Origin: Halorubrum sp. GN11_10-6_MGM | GTDB lineage: Archaea > Halobacteriota > Halobacteria > Halobacteriales > Haloferacaceae | Direction: 5' to 3' | Length of the DNA stretch: 51,274 nucleotides | NCBI RefSeq assembly: GCF_005435165.1 | Contig: NZ_SGUC01000020.1 | Span: 1-51,274 of the forward strand | Shown here: one piece after another, positions 40,997-49,044 of the stretch | How positions within the stretch are numbered: the stretch's first letter is position 1 | How the letters are laid out: each line of letters starts with the position of its first letter | Made by a program: the position numbers and the translations under genes | The notes under the pieces: generated by a model | What the model saw: only the letters and a program-made list of their open reading frames with translations | Told to the model about the DNA's origin: nothing | Database searches by the model: none

Positions 40997-43201
40997 ATGA
41001 ACTCCGGACGGGCTCCCGACGGTGACTTCTTCGCTTCCTTCGTCGCGGAGTGTTCCGACCCGGTCGTCTCCGTCGACGGCGAGGGCGTCGTCGTCTACGC
41101 GAACCCCGCGACCGAGGCGGCGTTCGGCTACGAACTGGACGAGCTGGTGGGCCGCGACCTCGCCTCCGTCGTCGCGTCGGACGACGACGCGGGTACCGAA
41201 TCGGTCCGGGCCCGGATCGCCCGGGCCGTCGGACTCGACGAGGTCGGAAGCCTCTCGGTGCCGATCCGGCACGCCGACGGTCACGCCGTGACGTTCTCCG
41301 TGCGTTTTCACGGACACGCGCCGGGCGGCGGCGAGGGGACGGAGGCGGACGACCGCGACGAGGGGACGGAGGCGGACGACCGCGACGAGGTGTACACGGG
41401 GATCTTCCGCGACCCCGTCGAGGAGGCGGGCGGACAGCGGGCCGAGACGTTCCGAAACCTCGTCGAACACGCCGGCCACGCGATCTACGTCACCGACACC
41501 GACGGGACTATCGAGTACGTCAATCCGGCGTTCACGGACAACACCGGCTACGAGCCCGCGGAGGCGCTCGGCGAGACGCCGGCGATACTCAACTCCGGCG
41601 AGATGCCCGACGGGTACTTCGACGCGCTGTGGTCGACGCTCTCGGCCGGCGAGGTGTGGGAAGAGGAGATTGTCGACCGACGGCGCGACGGCGAGTCGTA
41701 TCACGCCCACCAGACGATCGCACCGGTGGTCGACGACGACGGCGAGATATCCCGGTTCGTCGCCATCCAGACGGACATCACGGAGCGGAAGGCCGCCATG
41801 GGACGGTTGAAGCAGTACCGGGACATCGTCGAACGGCTCGACGACCCGGTTCTCCTTCAGAACCGCGACGGTGAGTTCGAACTGCTTAACGAGGCGGTGG
41901 GCGAATTCGCCGACGTCCCTCGGGAGGAACTGTACGGCACCGACGAGTTCGCGTTCATGGACCCGGAGACCGCGGCCGAGGTCGACGAGCGTCGACGCGA
42001 GGTCATCGAGGCCGAGGAGACGGTCGAGTACGAGGTCTCTCCCGAGTTCCCGGCGAGCGACCGCGAGGCGACGTTCAGCACGCGGCGGTACCCGTACTAC
42101 GACGCCGATGGGGAACTGACCGGTACCTTCGCCATCTGTCGGGACGCCACCGACCGCAAGCGGCGCGAACGAGAGCTGGAGCAGTACGAGCACGCCGTCA
42201 ACGGGGCGACCGACCTCATCGCCGCGGTCGACCGAGAGGGACGGCTCCTGTTCGCGAACCCCCAGTACCGGGCGTATCACGGGCTCGGGGACGGGGACGT
42301 GACGGAGCTAACGCTCGCCGACGTCGTCCCCGACGAGGGGTACGCGGACGTCCGGCGACAGGTGGATCGAGCGCTCCGGGGCGAGACGGTGGAGTACCGG
42401 ACGACGCGGACCCATCCGACCCGCGGCAGGCGGACGTTCGACGTCCGGTACTACCCGCTCGACAGTCCCGACGGGGAGACGCCGGACGGGGTCGTCGGCG
42501 TCCTTCGGGACGTGACCGACAGCGAGAACCGCGCCCGACAGCTCCGCGTCGTCGACCGCGTTCTCCAGCACAATCTCCGGAACGCGCTGACCGTCGTCCG
42601 CGGCCGGGCGGAACAGATCGCGGCGGGCGACGCGGACCCCGCCGCCGCGGCCGAGTACGTCGTGTCCCGGGCCGACGACCTCTTGGAGACGAGCGAGAAG
42701 GCCCACCACATCACCGAGATACTGAGCGACGCGCCGGACCCGGAGCCCGTCGACGTCGGTCGCGTCGTCAGGCAGGTGGCCGCCGCGGCGGCAGAGGCGT
42801 TCCCGGACGCGACGATCGACGCCTCGACGCCCGACGACGGGGTCGCGATGGCGTCGGCGACGACGTGGCTCTCGCGCGCGATAGACGAGCTACTCCGGAA
42901 CGCTGTCGTTCACCACGACCGCGACGAGCCGACCGTCTCGGTGTCGGTCGAGTCGAGTCCCGAGGGGATCGACGTGCGGGTCGTCGACGACGGCCCGGGG
43001 CTGAGCGACATGAACCGAGACGTGCTGGTCGACGGCACGGCGGTCGACGCGCTGTACCACGGCAGCGGGCTCGGTCTGTGGCTCGTCTACTGGGTCGTTC
43101 AGCAGTCGGGCGGGTCCACCGCGGTCTCCGACGCCGACCCGCGCGGCACCGAAGTTGCGGTGACGCTCTCTCGGGCGGCGGCTCCCGACGCCGCCGACTG
43201 A
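40997..43201 (+). CDS. Soluble multi-PAS sensor histidine kinase
   Basis: A 734-residue protein without transmembrane segments. Four PAS domains are visible at about 12-100, 150-262, 265-392 and 392-510; the second and third read TDTDGTIEYVNPAF and EFELLNEAVGEF. The kinase core has a haloarchaeal HisKA-like box RVLQHNLRNALTVV with His525 and an HATPase domain (ELLRNAVVHHD near 631; DDGPGL; HGSGLGLWLVYWVVQQSGG near 689). A 27-base tandem duplication encodes EGTEADDRD twice in the linker after PAS 1. It should sense a cytoplasmic cue such as redox or oxygen; no regulator gene is adjacent. Confidence 0.92.
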   Translation: MNSGRAPDGDFFASFVAECSDPVVSVDGEGVVVYANPATEAAFGYELDELVGRDLASVVASDDDAGTESVRARIARAVGLDEVGSLSVPIRHADGHAVTFSVRFHGHAPGGGEGTEADDRDEGTEADDRDEVYTGIFRDPVEEAGGQRAETFRNLVEHAGHAIYVTDTDGTIEYVNPAFTDNTGYEPAEALGETPAILNSGEMPDGYFDALWSTLSAGEVWEEEIVDRRRDGESYHAHQTIAPVVDDDGEISRFVAIQTDITERKAAMGRLKQYRDIVERLDDPVLLQNRDGEFELLNEAVGEFADVPREELYGTDEFAFMDPETAAEVDERRREVIEAEETVEYEVSPEFPASDREATFSTRRYPYYDADGELTGTFAICRDATDRKRRERELEQYEHAVNGATDLIAAVDREGRLLFANPQYRAYHGLGDGDVTELTLADVVPDEGYADVRRQVDRALRGETVEYRTTRTHPTRGRRTFDVRYYPLDSPDGETPDGVVGVLRDVTDSENRARQLRVVDRVLQHNLRNALTVVRGRAEQIAAGDADPAAAAEYVVSRADDLLETSEKAHHITEILSDAPDPEPVDVGRVVRQVAAAAAEAFPDATIDASTPDDGVAMASATTWLSRAIDELLRNAVVHHDRDEPTVSVSVESSPEGIDVRVVDDGPGLSDMNRDVLVDGTAVDALYHGSGLGLWLVYWVVQQSGGSTAVSDADPRGTEVAVTLSRAAAPDAAD

Positions 43202-43274
43202 ACGTCCTCCCGGGCCGGGGCGCGGACCGACACCGTTCGACTCGGTCGCCGCCGCGAAACGTTTATGATTAATC

Positions 43275-43291
43275 GTGCTATACGATAGCAC
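43275..43291 (+). promoter_or_regulatory. Operator-like dyad directly before the 71-residue gene
   Basis: Arms GTGCTA and TAGCAC flank TACGA and end at the base before the ATG at 43292. A TTTATGATTAA element at 43262-43272 fits a TATA box for a leaderless message, so the dyad lies on the transcription start. This is the layout of a repressed, possibly autoregulated, gene. Confidence 0.6.
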
Positions 43292-43507
43292 ATGCCACTT
43301 AGAGACACCGGGAGACGACTGCGGCTCCGTCGTACCGGCCGTGTCCCGGCCGACGCGCGGGTCCGTCATTACGACGAGCTTGACGACGACGAGCAGGACG
43401 TCGTGCGGGAGCTGGCCGGCGACCCGCGGACCGCGCCGGAGACCGGCGACCTCGACGACGGCGACGTCGTGAAGTTCACCGACTACTACCGGATTCGGGC
43501 GCGGTGA
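43292..43507 (+). CDS. Small conserved haloarchaeal protein, function unknown
   Basis: A 71-residue protein with a strongly basic start (MPLRDTGRRLRLRRTGRVP) and an acidic second half (HYDELDDDEQDVVRELAGDP and DDGDVVKFTDYYRIRAR). The charge split suggests a small DNA- or RNA-binding or partner-binding protein. I recognise no domain with confidence. The dyad covering its start suggests specific regulation. The gene lies between the PAS kinase and the DUF7124 gene on the same strand and has its own TATA box. Confidence 0.7.
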   Translation: MPLRDTGRRLRLRRTGRVPADARVRHYDELDDDEQDVVRELAGDPRTAPETGDLDDGDVVKFTDYYRIRAR

Positions 43508-43634
43508 GCCGTTCGGCCGAGAATCGGCGACCCCGACGGGGGCGCCGCGGGGGCGCTGGCCCAGTCGGTAGGCGGCCGGCGCCGGACCGGCGCGGAAGCG
43601 AAGTTGTTTTCGCCGGGCGGAGGTAACCGGGCGC

Positions 43635-44051
43635 ATGGACAGCGGCGGATCCACGGACATGACGCTGGCGTTCGAGCTGGAAGCGCTGAAAGCGCTCGCC
43701 GATCCCAACGGGGTGTTCAACAACGCCCGACAGTGGACGGAGTACGTCGGCGTCGTCAGCGAGAAGCCGACCTACGTGGTCACGAACTTCACGCGGAAAC
43801 ACCGCGTGCGACAGGACTTCTTCTCCGGCCCGCGCGGCGTCGAGGAGAGCTTAGAGAACATCAGCGGGCAGTTCGACACGGACCGCCACGTCTTCGTCGG
43901 CGTCGACGACGAGGACGAGGCGGTCGCCGAGGCGACCGGCTGGGAGTTCCTCCACGTCGAGGACGCCGCCGAGGCGGCCGGATGGACCCTCGCAACCGGC
44001 GACGAAACCGACGAGGCCTCCGAGGAGCAGACGCGCGACGACTGGCCCTGA
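43635..44051 (+). CDS. DUF7124-like haloarchaeal protein (paralogue of the protein at 26449)
   Basis: A 138-residue protein. MTLAFELEALKALADPNGVFNNARQWTEYVGVV opens the shared domain; KPTYVVTNFTRKHRVRQDFFSGPRGVEESLE follows and is far more conserved-looking than in the 26449 protein. A closing HVEDAAEAAGWTLATGDE helix is common to both. The C-terminal 20 residues are acidic. An ATG eight codons in (MTLAFE) is an alternative start. Function unknown. It is followed 40 bases later by moaB on the same strand. Confidence 0.78.
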   Translation: MDSGGSTDMTLAFELEALKALADPNGVFNNARQWTEYVGVVSEKPTYVVTNFTRKHRVRQDFFSGPRGVEESLENISGQFDTDRHVFVGVDDEDEAVAEATGWEFLHVEDAAEAAGWTLATGDETDEASEEQTRDDWP

Positions 44052-44091
44052 GACCGGGAGGTGTTTTGTCGCGGGCGACCAACGCTGAGTC

Positions 44092-44805
44092 ATGACTGAC
44101 CAGCGTGACGGCTCCGAGGCGGACGATCACCACGACCACGAGGGCGGTCACGGTCACGAGCACGGCGACCACGACGGTCACGGGCACGGTGATCACGGCG
44201 ACCACGAGCACGGCGACCACGACGGCCACGGGCACCATCACCACGACGCCGACTCGGTCGCGGTCGCGGTCGTCACGGTGTCGTCGTCGCGCAGCGCGGA
44301 CGAGGACCCGGCCGGCGACTACGTCGCGGCCGCGTTCGAGGAGGCGGGCCACGAGGTCGCCGTCCGCGAGCTAATCGGTGACGACTACGACAGCGTCCAA
44401 GGGACCGTCGACCGGCTGGCCCGGCGGAAAGACACGGACGCGGTGGTGACGACAGGCGGGACGGGCGTCACGCCCGACGACGTCACGCCGGAGGCCGTTC
44501 GCGGGCTGTTCGCGAAGCGGCTCCCCGGATTCGGCGAGCTGTTCCGGCGGCTCTCCTACGACGAGGTCGGCACGCGGACCATCGGATCGCGCGCGACCGC
44601 CGGGGTCGTCTCCGCCACGCCGGTGTTTTGCCTCCCGGGCTCCGAGAACGCGGTACGGCTCGGCGTCGACGACGTGATCCTCCCCGAGGTCGGGCATCTC
44701 TCCGGACTCGCCGCGCGCGGGCTCGACGACGAGGCGGAAAACGGCGACGAAGCGACCGACGACGGAACGACCGACAGCGACGGATCGGCGAGCGAAGAGG
44801 CCTGA
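44092..44805 (+). CDS. moaB: Molybdenum cofactor biosynthesis protein MoaB/MogA with His-rich N-terminus
   Basis: A 237-residue protein. Residues ~50-215 are the MogA/MoaB domain (adenylyltransferase of molybdopterin): AVAVVTVSSSRSADEDPAG, VVTTGGTGVTPDDVTPEAVRGLF (the conserved TTGGTG loop with catalytic Asp) and SRATAGVVSATPVFCLPGSENAVRLG. The first ~50 residues are a His/Gly/Asp-rich run (GHGHEHGDHDGHGHGDHGD pattern) able to bind Zn, Ni or Cu; this is not part of the family. The C-terminal 30 residues are acidic. It works with the MoeA proteins encoded at 17.8-21.1 kb. Confidence 0.92.
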   Translation: MTDQRDGSEADDHHDHEGGHGHEHGDHDGHGHGDHGDHEHGDHDGHGHHHHDADSVAVAVVTVSSSRSADEDPAGDYVAAAFEEAGHEVAVRELIGDDYDSVQGTVDRLARRKDTDAVVTTGGTGVTPDDVTPEAVRGLFAKRLPGFGELFRRLSYDEVGTRTIGSRATAGVVSATPVFCLPGSENAVRLGVDDVILPEVGHLSGLAARGLDDEAENGDEATDDGTTDSDGSASEEA

Positions 44806-44817
44806 CGCGGCGGCGGC

Positions 44818-45411
44818 TCAGACGGCGGTGAGGAAGTTCCGGATGAGGTCGTGACCCGACCCGGTCAACACGCTCTCCGGATGGAACTGGACCGCCTCGA
44901 TCGGGTGTTCGCGGTGCCGGATCCCCATCACGATCGACTCGCCGTCGTGGTCCGTAGTGGCCGTCACCGCGAACTCGTCGGGGACCGTGGTCGCCGCCAG
45001 CGAGTGGTAACGCCCGGCGCGGAACCCCTGGTCGAGTCCGCGGAACACCCCCTCTCCGTCGTGGTCGACGGGGAACGCCTTGCCGTGGACCGGTTCAGGG
45101 GCGTGACCGACCGTTCCGCCGTACTCGTACACCGCGGCCTCCAGCCCGAGACAGACCCCGAGCGTGGGGACCGTCGGTGAGAGCTCGCGCAACACCGGCA
45201 TCGTCACGCCCACGTCGCGCTCGTTCTTCGGATGGCCGGGTCCCGGACTGACGATCACCGCGTCCGGCTCCGCGGCCTCGATGTCGGCGAGCGACGCGGT
45301 GTTCTTGAACACCTCGACGGCGACGCTTTCCCCGTCTATCGTCTGGTCGGAGACGTACTCGACGAGGTTGTACGTGAACGAGTCGAAGTTGTCGACGACG
45401 ACGACCCTCAT
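44818..45411 (-). CDS. trpG: Anthranilate synthase component II, glutamine amidotransferase
   Basis: A 197-residue class I amidotransferase that supplies ammonia to TrpE. DNFDSFTYNLVEYV opens the fold, VSPGPGHPKNERD marks the oxyanion region, Cys87 in GVCLGLEAAV is the nucleophile, and His177/Glu179 in FHPESVLT complete the triad. The usual GVCLGHQAI reads GLEAAV here, an altered neighbour of the Cys. The ATG overlaps the stop of trpE by four bases. It is the last gene of trpDFEG. Confidence 0.94.
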   Translation of the reverse strand: MRVVVVDNFDSFTYNLVEYVSDQTIDGESVAVEVFKNTASLADIEAAEPDAVIVSPGPGHPKNERDVGVTMPVLRELSPTVPTLGVCLGLEAAVYEYGGTVGHAPEPVHGKAFPVDHDGEGVFRGLDQGFRAGRYHSLAATTVPDEFAVTATTDHDGESIVMGIRHREHPIEAVQFHPESVLTGSGHDLIRNFLTAV

Positions 45412-47096
45412 CGTTCGGCCTCCGTTCCGGTGGCGAGCGGCTCGTCGGTCTCGGCGTCCGACTCGCCGTCCGCGCCGTCACCGTCCTCGCGGATGCGGTC
45501 GATCGCGGTCAACACGCCGTCCATCTTCTGTTCGGTCTCCTCGTACTCGGCCGTCGGGTCGGAGTCGGCCACGAGGCCGGCGCCCGCCCGCACGCCGACG
45601 ACCGACTCCTCGCCCGACTCGTCGAGCGTCGCGGTCCGGATCACGATCGCGAAGTCGGCGTCGCCGGTCCACGAGTAGTAGCCGACGCCGCCGCCGTACG
45701 CCTCCCGCGGGGTCGTTTCGAGGGCGTCGATGATCTCCATCGCGCGCACCTTCGGCGCGCCGGTGAGCGTCCCGGCGGGGAACGTCGCCCGCGTCGCGTC
45801 GAAGGCGTCGGCGTCGGCCGCCAGCGTCCCCGTCACGGTCGACTCGATGTGCTGGACGTGGCTGTACTTCAGCACGTTCATGAACTCCTCGACGCGGACG
45901 GAGCCCGGCTCCGAGACGCGCCGCACGTCGTTGCGCGCGAGGTCGACCAACATCGTGTGCTCGGCGCGCTCCTTCCCGTCCGCCAGCATCTCGCCCGCGA
46001 GCCGGCGGTCCTCGACCGGGCTCGTTCCTCGCGGGCAGGTGCCCGCGATCGGGTTCGAGACGACGCGGTCGCCCTTCACCGAGACGAGCGTCTCGGGGCT
46101 GGCCCCGACGACGCTCCGGTCGTCGTGGCGCAGCACGTACATGTACGGGGAGGGGTTGACGTCGCGGAGCGCGGCGTAGAGGCCGAGCGAGTCGACCTCG
46201 CCCCGCAGTTCGCGGCTGCGCGATATCACGCCCTGATAGATGTCGCCGTCGAGGACGTGCCGCTTGGCGGTCCTGACCGCCTCCTCGTACTCCTCGCGCG
46301 GGTCAGCGGACTCCTCGCGCACGCGGACGCCGTCCGGGTCCGGCGGCGCGGCCTCGCGCAGTTCGGTCGCGACGCGCTCCGCCTCGGCGACGAGGTCGTC
46401 GTACACCTCGCCGGGGTCGTCGTCGACGCCGATGACGGGCGTGAACACGAGTTCGGCGCTGCCCTCCCGCTCGTCGAAGACCACGGTCCGCGTCGTGAGC
46501 GCGAACTCGGCGTCCGGAAACTCGGTCTCGGGACGGTCGACGCCGACCTCCTCCAGCCAGAGGTCGTAGACGGCCTCGTACGCGAGGAAGCCGACGAACC
46601 CGCCGGAGAGGATCTGGCGGTCGGTGTCGGGGAAGCCGCGGAGGCTCACGTCCGGGAACGCGGCGCGAACGCGGTCTATCGCGTCGCCCGCGTCGGGGCC
46701 GAGGTCGCCGTCGACGCTCGGGTCCGTGCCCGAGGCGTCGTCGAGCCCGCCGCCGACGAACTCCGCCGCGGGGCCGAGCTCGGTGACTTCGGTGCGGTCC
46801 GGGTGGACGGAGACGACCGCCTCCGGGTCGTAGCCGACGAACGAGTAGCGGGCGTGCCTGTCGGCCTTCCCGCCGGAGGTGAACGCGCCGTCGGGGTCGC
46901 TGGAGGCGACCTTCTCGCCGGATTCGAGGAGGAAGCCGTACGGCCCCTCGCCGACGAGGGTCGCGTACGCGCCGAGCGGCGTGACGTCGGCGTCGAGCGA
47001 GGCCGACGCGCGGACGACGACCGGCCGATCCGCGTCCGCGGCGAGCTCGACGAACTCGGCCTTCGAGCGATCGAGCGAGGGGGCGGGGTCGCTCAT
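45408..47096 (-). CDS. trpE: Anthranilate synthase component I
   Basis: A 562-residue enzyme that converts chorismate to anthranilate. The chorismate-binding core is clear near the C-terminus: YMYVLRHDDRSVVGASPETLVSV, NPIAGTCPRGTSPVEDRRLAGEML, DLARNDVRRVSEPGSVRVEEFM, THVQ-like SHVQHIESTVTG, and FPAGTLTGAPKVRAMEIIDALE. The N-terminal part includes a short LLESGEK stretch, equivalent to the Trp-feedback LLES element. An acidic tail of ~25 residues is present. It overlaps trpF and trpG by four bases each. Confidence 0.95.
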   Translation of the reverse strand: MSDPAPSLDRSKAEFVELAADADRPVVVRASASLDADVTPLGAYATLVGEGPYGFLLESGEKVASSDPDGAFTSGGKADRHARYSFVGYDPEAVVSVHPDRTEVTELGPAAEFVGGGLDDASGTDPSVDGDLGPDAGDAIDRVRAAFPDVSLRGFPDTDRQILSGGFVGFLAYEAVYDLWLEEVGVDRPETEFPDAEFALTTRTVVFDEREGSAELVFTPVIGVDDDPGEVYDDLVAEAERVATELREAAPPDPDGVRVREESADPREEYEEAVRTAKRHVLDGDIYQGVISRSRELRGEVDSLGLYAALRDVNPSPYMYVLRHDDRSVVGASPETLVSVKGDRVVSNPIAGTCPRGTSPVEDRRLAGEMLADGKERAEHTMLVDLARNDVRRVSEPGSVRVEEFMNVLKYSHVQHIESTVTGTLAADADAFDATRATFPAGTLTGAPKVRAMEIIDALETTPREAYGGGVGYYSWTGDADFAIVIRTATLDESGEESVVGVRAGAGLVADSDPTAEYEETEQKMDGVLTAIDRIREDGDGADGESDAETDEPLATGTEAER

Positions 47097-47737
47097 GCCA
47101 GCTCCATCTCCCGCCCCGCGTTCGCGACGAAGCGGGCGACCGCGTTGTGGTCCTTCCGCCCGCCCTCGATCTCGACGCCGGAGGCGACGTCGACCGCGAA
47201 GGGGTCGGCGACGCGGACCGCCTCGGCGACCGTGTCGGCCGTGAGCCCGCCCGCCAGCACGACCGGCGTGGTGAGCCGCGCGGCGAGCTCGCCGGTCGCC
47301 TTCCAGTCGTGCGTCTCGCCGGTGCCGCCGGCGCCCGACTCGTCGGTCGAGTCGACGACGAAGGCGTCGACCGCGCCGTCCAGCTGCTCCGCGCGGGCCG
47401 GGTCGTCGGCGTCGACCGTGAGCAGCACCGTTCGCTCCGTCTCCGCGCGGACGTACCGCAGCTCGTCGGCGGTCCACTCCCCGTGGAGCTGGATCGCGTC
47501 CGGGGCGACCGTCCGGGCGAGCTCGACCGCGCGCTCGGCGGTGTCGGGCATCGTCACGAGCGTCGCGGTGACGAACGGGGGCACGTCGGCGAGCAGCTCC
47601 GCCGCCGTCGCGGGGTCGACCTCGCGGGGCGAGTCGACGGGGACCTCCGTGATGACCCCGACCGCGTCGGCGCCCGCGTCGACCGCGGCGCGCCGGTCGG
47701 CCTCCCGGGTGATCCCGCAGATCTTCACGCGCGCCAT
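47093..47737 (-). CDS. trpF: Phosphoribosylanthranilate isomerase
   Basis: A 214-residue TIM-barrel enzyme. MARVKICGITREADRRAAVDAGADAVG holds the conserved KICG catalytic Cys, IQLHGEW follows, DAFVVDSTD supplies the second-strand Asp, and VVLAGGLTADTVAEAVRVADPFAVDVASGVEIEGGRKDH forms the phosphate loop. An insertion GAGGTGETHDWKATGEL in the late part fits a halophile loop. The start at 47737 overlaps the trpD stop by one base (TGATG), so the two are coupled; the end overlaps trpE by four bases. Confidence 0.95.
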   Translation of the reverse strand: MARVKICGITREADRRAAVDAGADAVGVITEVPVDSPREVDPATAAELLADVPPFVTATLVTMPDTAERAVELARTVAPDAIQLHGEWTADELRYVRAETERTVLLTVDADDPARAEQLDGAVDAFVVDSTDESGAGGTGETHDWKATGELAARLTTPVVLAGGLTADTVAEAVRVADPFAVDVASGVEIEGGRKDHNAVARFVANAGREMELA

Positions 47738-48786
47738 CAGTCGTCGTCCTCCGAGCCGGAGACCGTCTCGGTCCGGGCGGTCGCTCCGTCGCCGCACAGC
47801 GCGGCGAACTTCTCGGCGGCCGCGCCGGAGTCGATCGCCTCGGCGGCGCGCTCGACGCCCGCAGCGAGCGTGTCGGCCTCGCCGGCGACGTAGATCGCGG
47901 CGCCCGCGTTCGCCAAGATCAGGTCGCGCTTCGCGCCCGTCACCGAGCCGTCGACGATCCCCCGGAGGTCCGCCGCGTTCTCCTCGGGCGAGCCGCCGGC
48001 GACCGCATCGATCGGGGCGCGGTCGAGTCCGAGGTCCTCGGGCGTGATCGTGAACTCGGTCACCTCGTCGCCGTCGACCTCGGCGGCGACGGTGTCGTCA
48101 TGGATCCCGATCTCGTCCATCCCCGCGCCGTGGACGACGAGCGCGCGCTCGACGGGCATATGCGCCAGCGACCGCGCGATGACGGGGACGAGGTCGGGGT
48201 CGTAGACGCCGAGCACCTGCGCGTCGGCGCCCGCGGGGTTGGTCAGCGGCCCGAGGACGTTGAAGATCGTCCGCATCCCGAGTTCCTTCCGCGGGCCGAT
48301 GACCGCCTTCATCGCCGGGTGGAAGACGGGCGCGAGCATGAAGCCGATCCCGTCTTCCTCGATCGCGGCCTCGACGGCCGGCGGCTCGGCCTCGACGTCG
48401 GCGCCCGCGACCTCCAGCACGTCGGCGCTCCCCGACGAGGAGGAGACCGAGTAGTTGCCGTGCTTGGCGATGGGGACGCCCGCCCCCGCGGCGACGATGG
48501 CGGCGGTCGTCGACACGTTGATCGTGTCGTGGTCGTCGCCGCCGGTGCCGCAGGTGTCGACGAGCGGCTCGCGGTCGGGCTCGATCGTGCGCGCCGCGTC
48601 GCGCATCCCCTGCGCGAACCCGGCGATCTCGGCCTCGGTCTCGCCCTTCGTCCGGAGCGCGGCGAGCAGCGCCCCGATCTGGGCCTCCGTCGCCTCCTCG
48701 AAGACGAGCCGCGCGGCCTCGCGCGCCTCCGCTACGGTCAGATCCTCCCCGTCCGTCACGCGCTCGACCGTGTCGTTGAGATTCAT
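47737..48786 (-). CDS. trpD: Anthranilate phosphoribosyltransferase
   Basis: A 349-residue enzyme that joins anthranilate to PRPP. The family marks are present: VDTCGTGGDDHDTINVSTTAAIVAAGAGVPIAKHGNYSVSSSSGSADVLE (GTGGD and KHGN phosphate and PRPP sites, near 78-125), FMLAPVFHPAMKAVIGPRKELGMRTIFNVLGPLTNP, and the acidic late segment. The start MNLNDTVERVTDGED at 48786 is chosen over an upstream in-frame ATG because the promoter and the likely transcription start lie downstream of that ATG. It opens the trpDFEG operon. Confidence 0.95.
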   Translation of the reverse strand: MNLNDTVERVTDGEDLTVAEAREAARLVFEEATEAQIGALLAALRTKGETEAEIAGFAQGMRDAARTIEPDREPLVDTCGTGGDDHDTINVSTTAAIVAAGAGVPIAKHGNYSVSSSSGSADVLEVAGADVEAEPPAVEAAIEEDGIGFMLAPVFHPAMKAVIGPRKELGMRTIFNVLGPLTNPAGADAQVLGVYDPDLVPVIARSLAHMPVERALVVHGAGMDEIGIHDDTVAAEVDGDEVTEFTITPEDLGLDRAPIDAVAGGSPEENAADLRGIVDGSVTGAKRDLILANAGAAIYVAGEADTLAAGVERAAEAIDSGAAAEKFAALCGDGATARTETVSGSEDDD

Positions 48787-48814
48787 TGTGTTCACCGATG
48801 TAGTATTCCGCGTT

Positions 48815-48845
48815 GTGATGTACAAGTATGTACACTAATTTAACG
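48815..48845 (-). promoter_or_regulatory. trp operon promoter with two TGTACA boxes one helical turn apart
   Basis: Two TGTACA hexamers lie at 48819-48824 and 48829-48834, exactly ten bases apart. A GTTAAATTA element (48836-48844, minus strand) is the probable TATA box. The transcription start then falls near 48814, so the boxes lie between TATA and start. TGTACA is the TRP-box consensus bound by TrpY in Methanothermobacter. No trpY-like gene is next to it. Confidence 0.65.
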
Positions 48846-48869
48846 CTGTCGCCGCGACGTGAGACGGTG

Positions 48870-49012
48870 ACAGGGAGAAGAGGAGGAACGGCAGCACGCG
48901 ACAGGATCGGAAGCTGGCGCGGCGGGGAGGGATAGAGATGGGCGCGGCGGAGAGACAGAGAGGGACAGAGGGGGACGCGTCGGAGAAACGGGGAGGGAGA
49001 AAGATCAGCGAT
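48870..49012 (+). other. Purine-rich stretch between trpD promoter and the UspA stop
   Basis: Between the trp promoter and the UspA stop the plus strand is heavily purine-biased (runs such as GGGAGAAGAGGAGG and GGAGAGACAGAGAGGG). No gene, dyad or RNA is visible. On the transcribed (minus) side it is pyrimidine-rich and would form the 3' untranslated part of the UspA message. Confidence 0.55.
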
Positions 49013-49044
49013 ACCACGGACGGCAGACGTGGCAGACGGAACGC

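Noticed and set aside
38879-42280. Antisense open frame of 1133 codons across the oxidoreductase and PAS kinase
   Set aside because: It spans two real genes and their spacer, has no recognisable domain and shows the same shadow composition.
43635-44805. Operon of the DUF7124 gene with moaB
   Set aside because: The 40-base gap would allow cotranscription, but nothing links the functions and a separate promoter cannot be excluded, so no operon is claimed.
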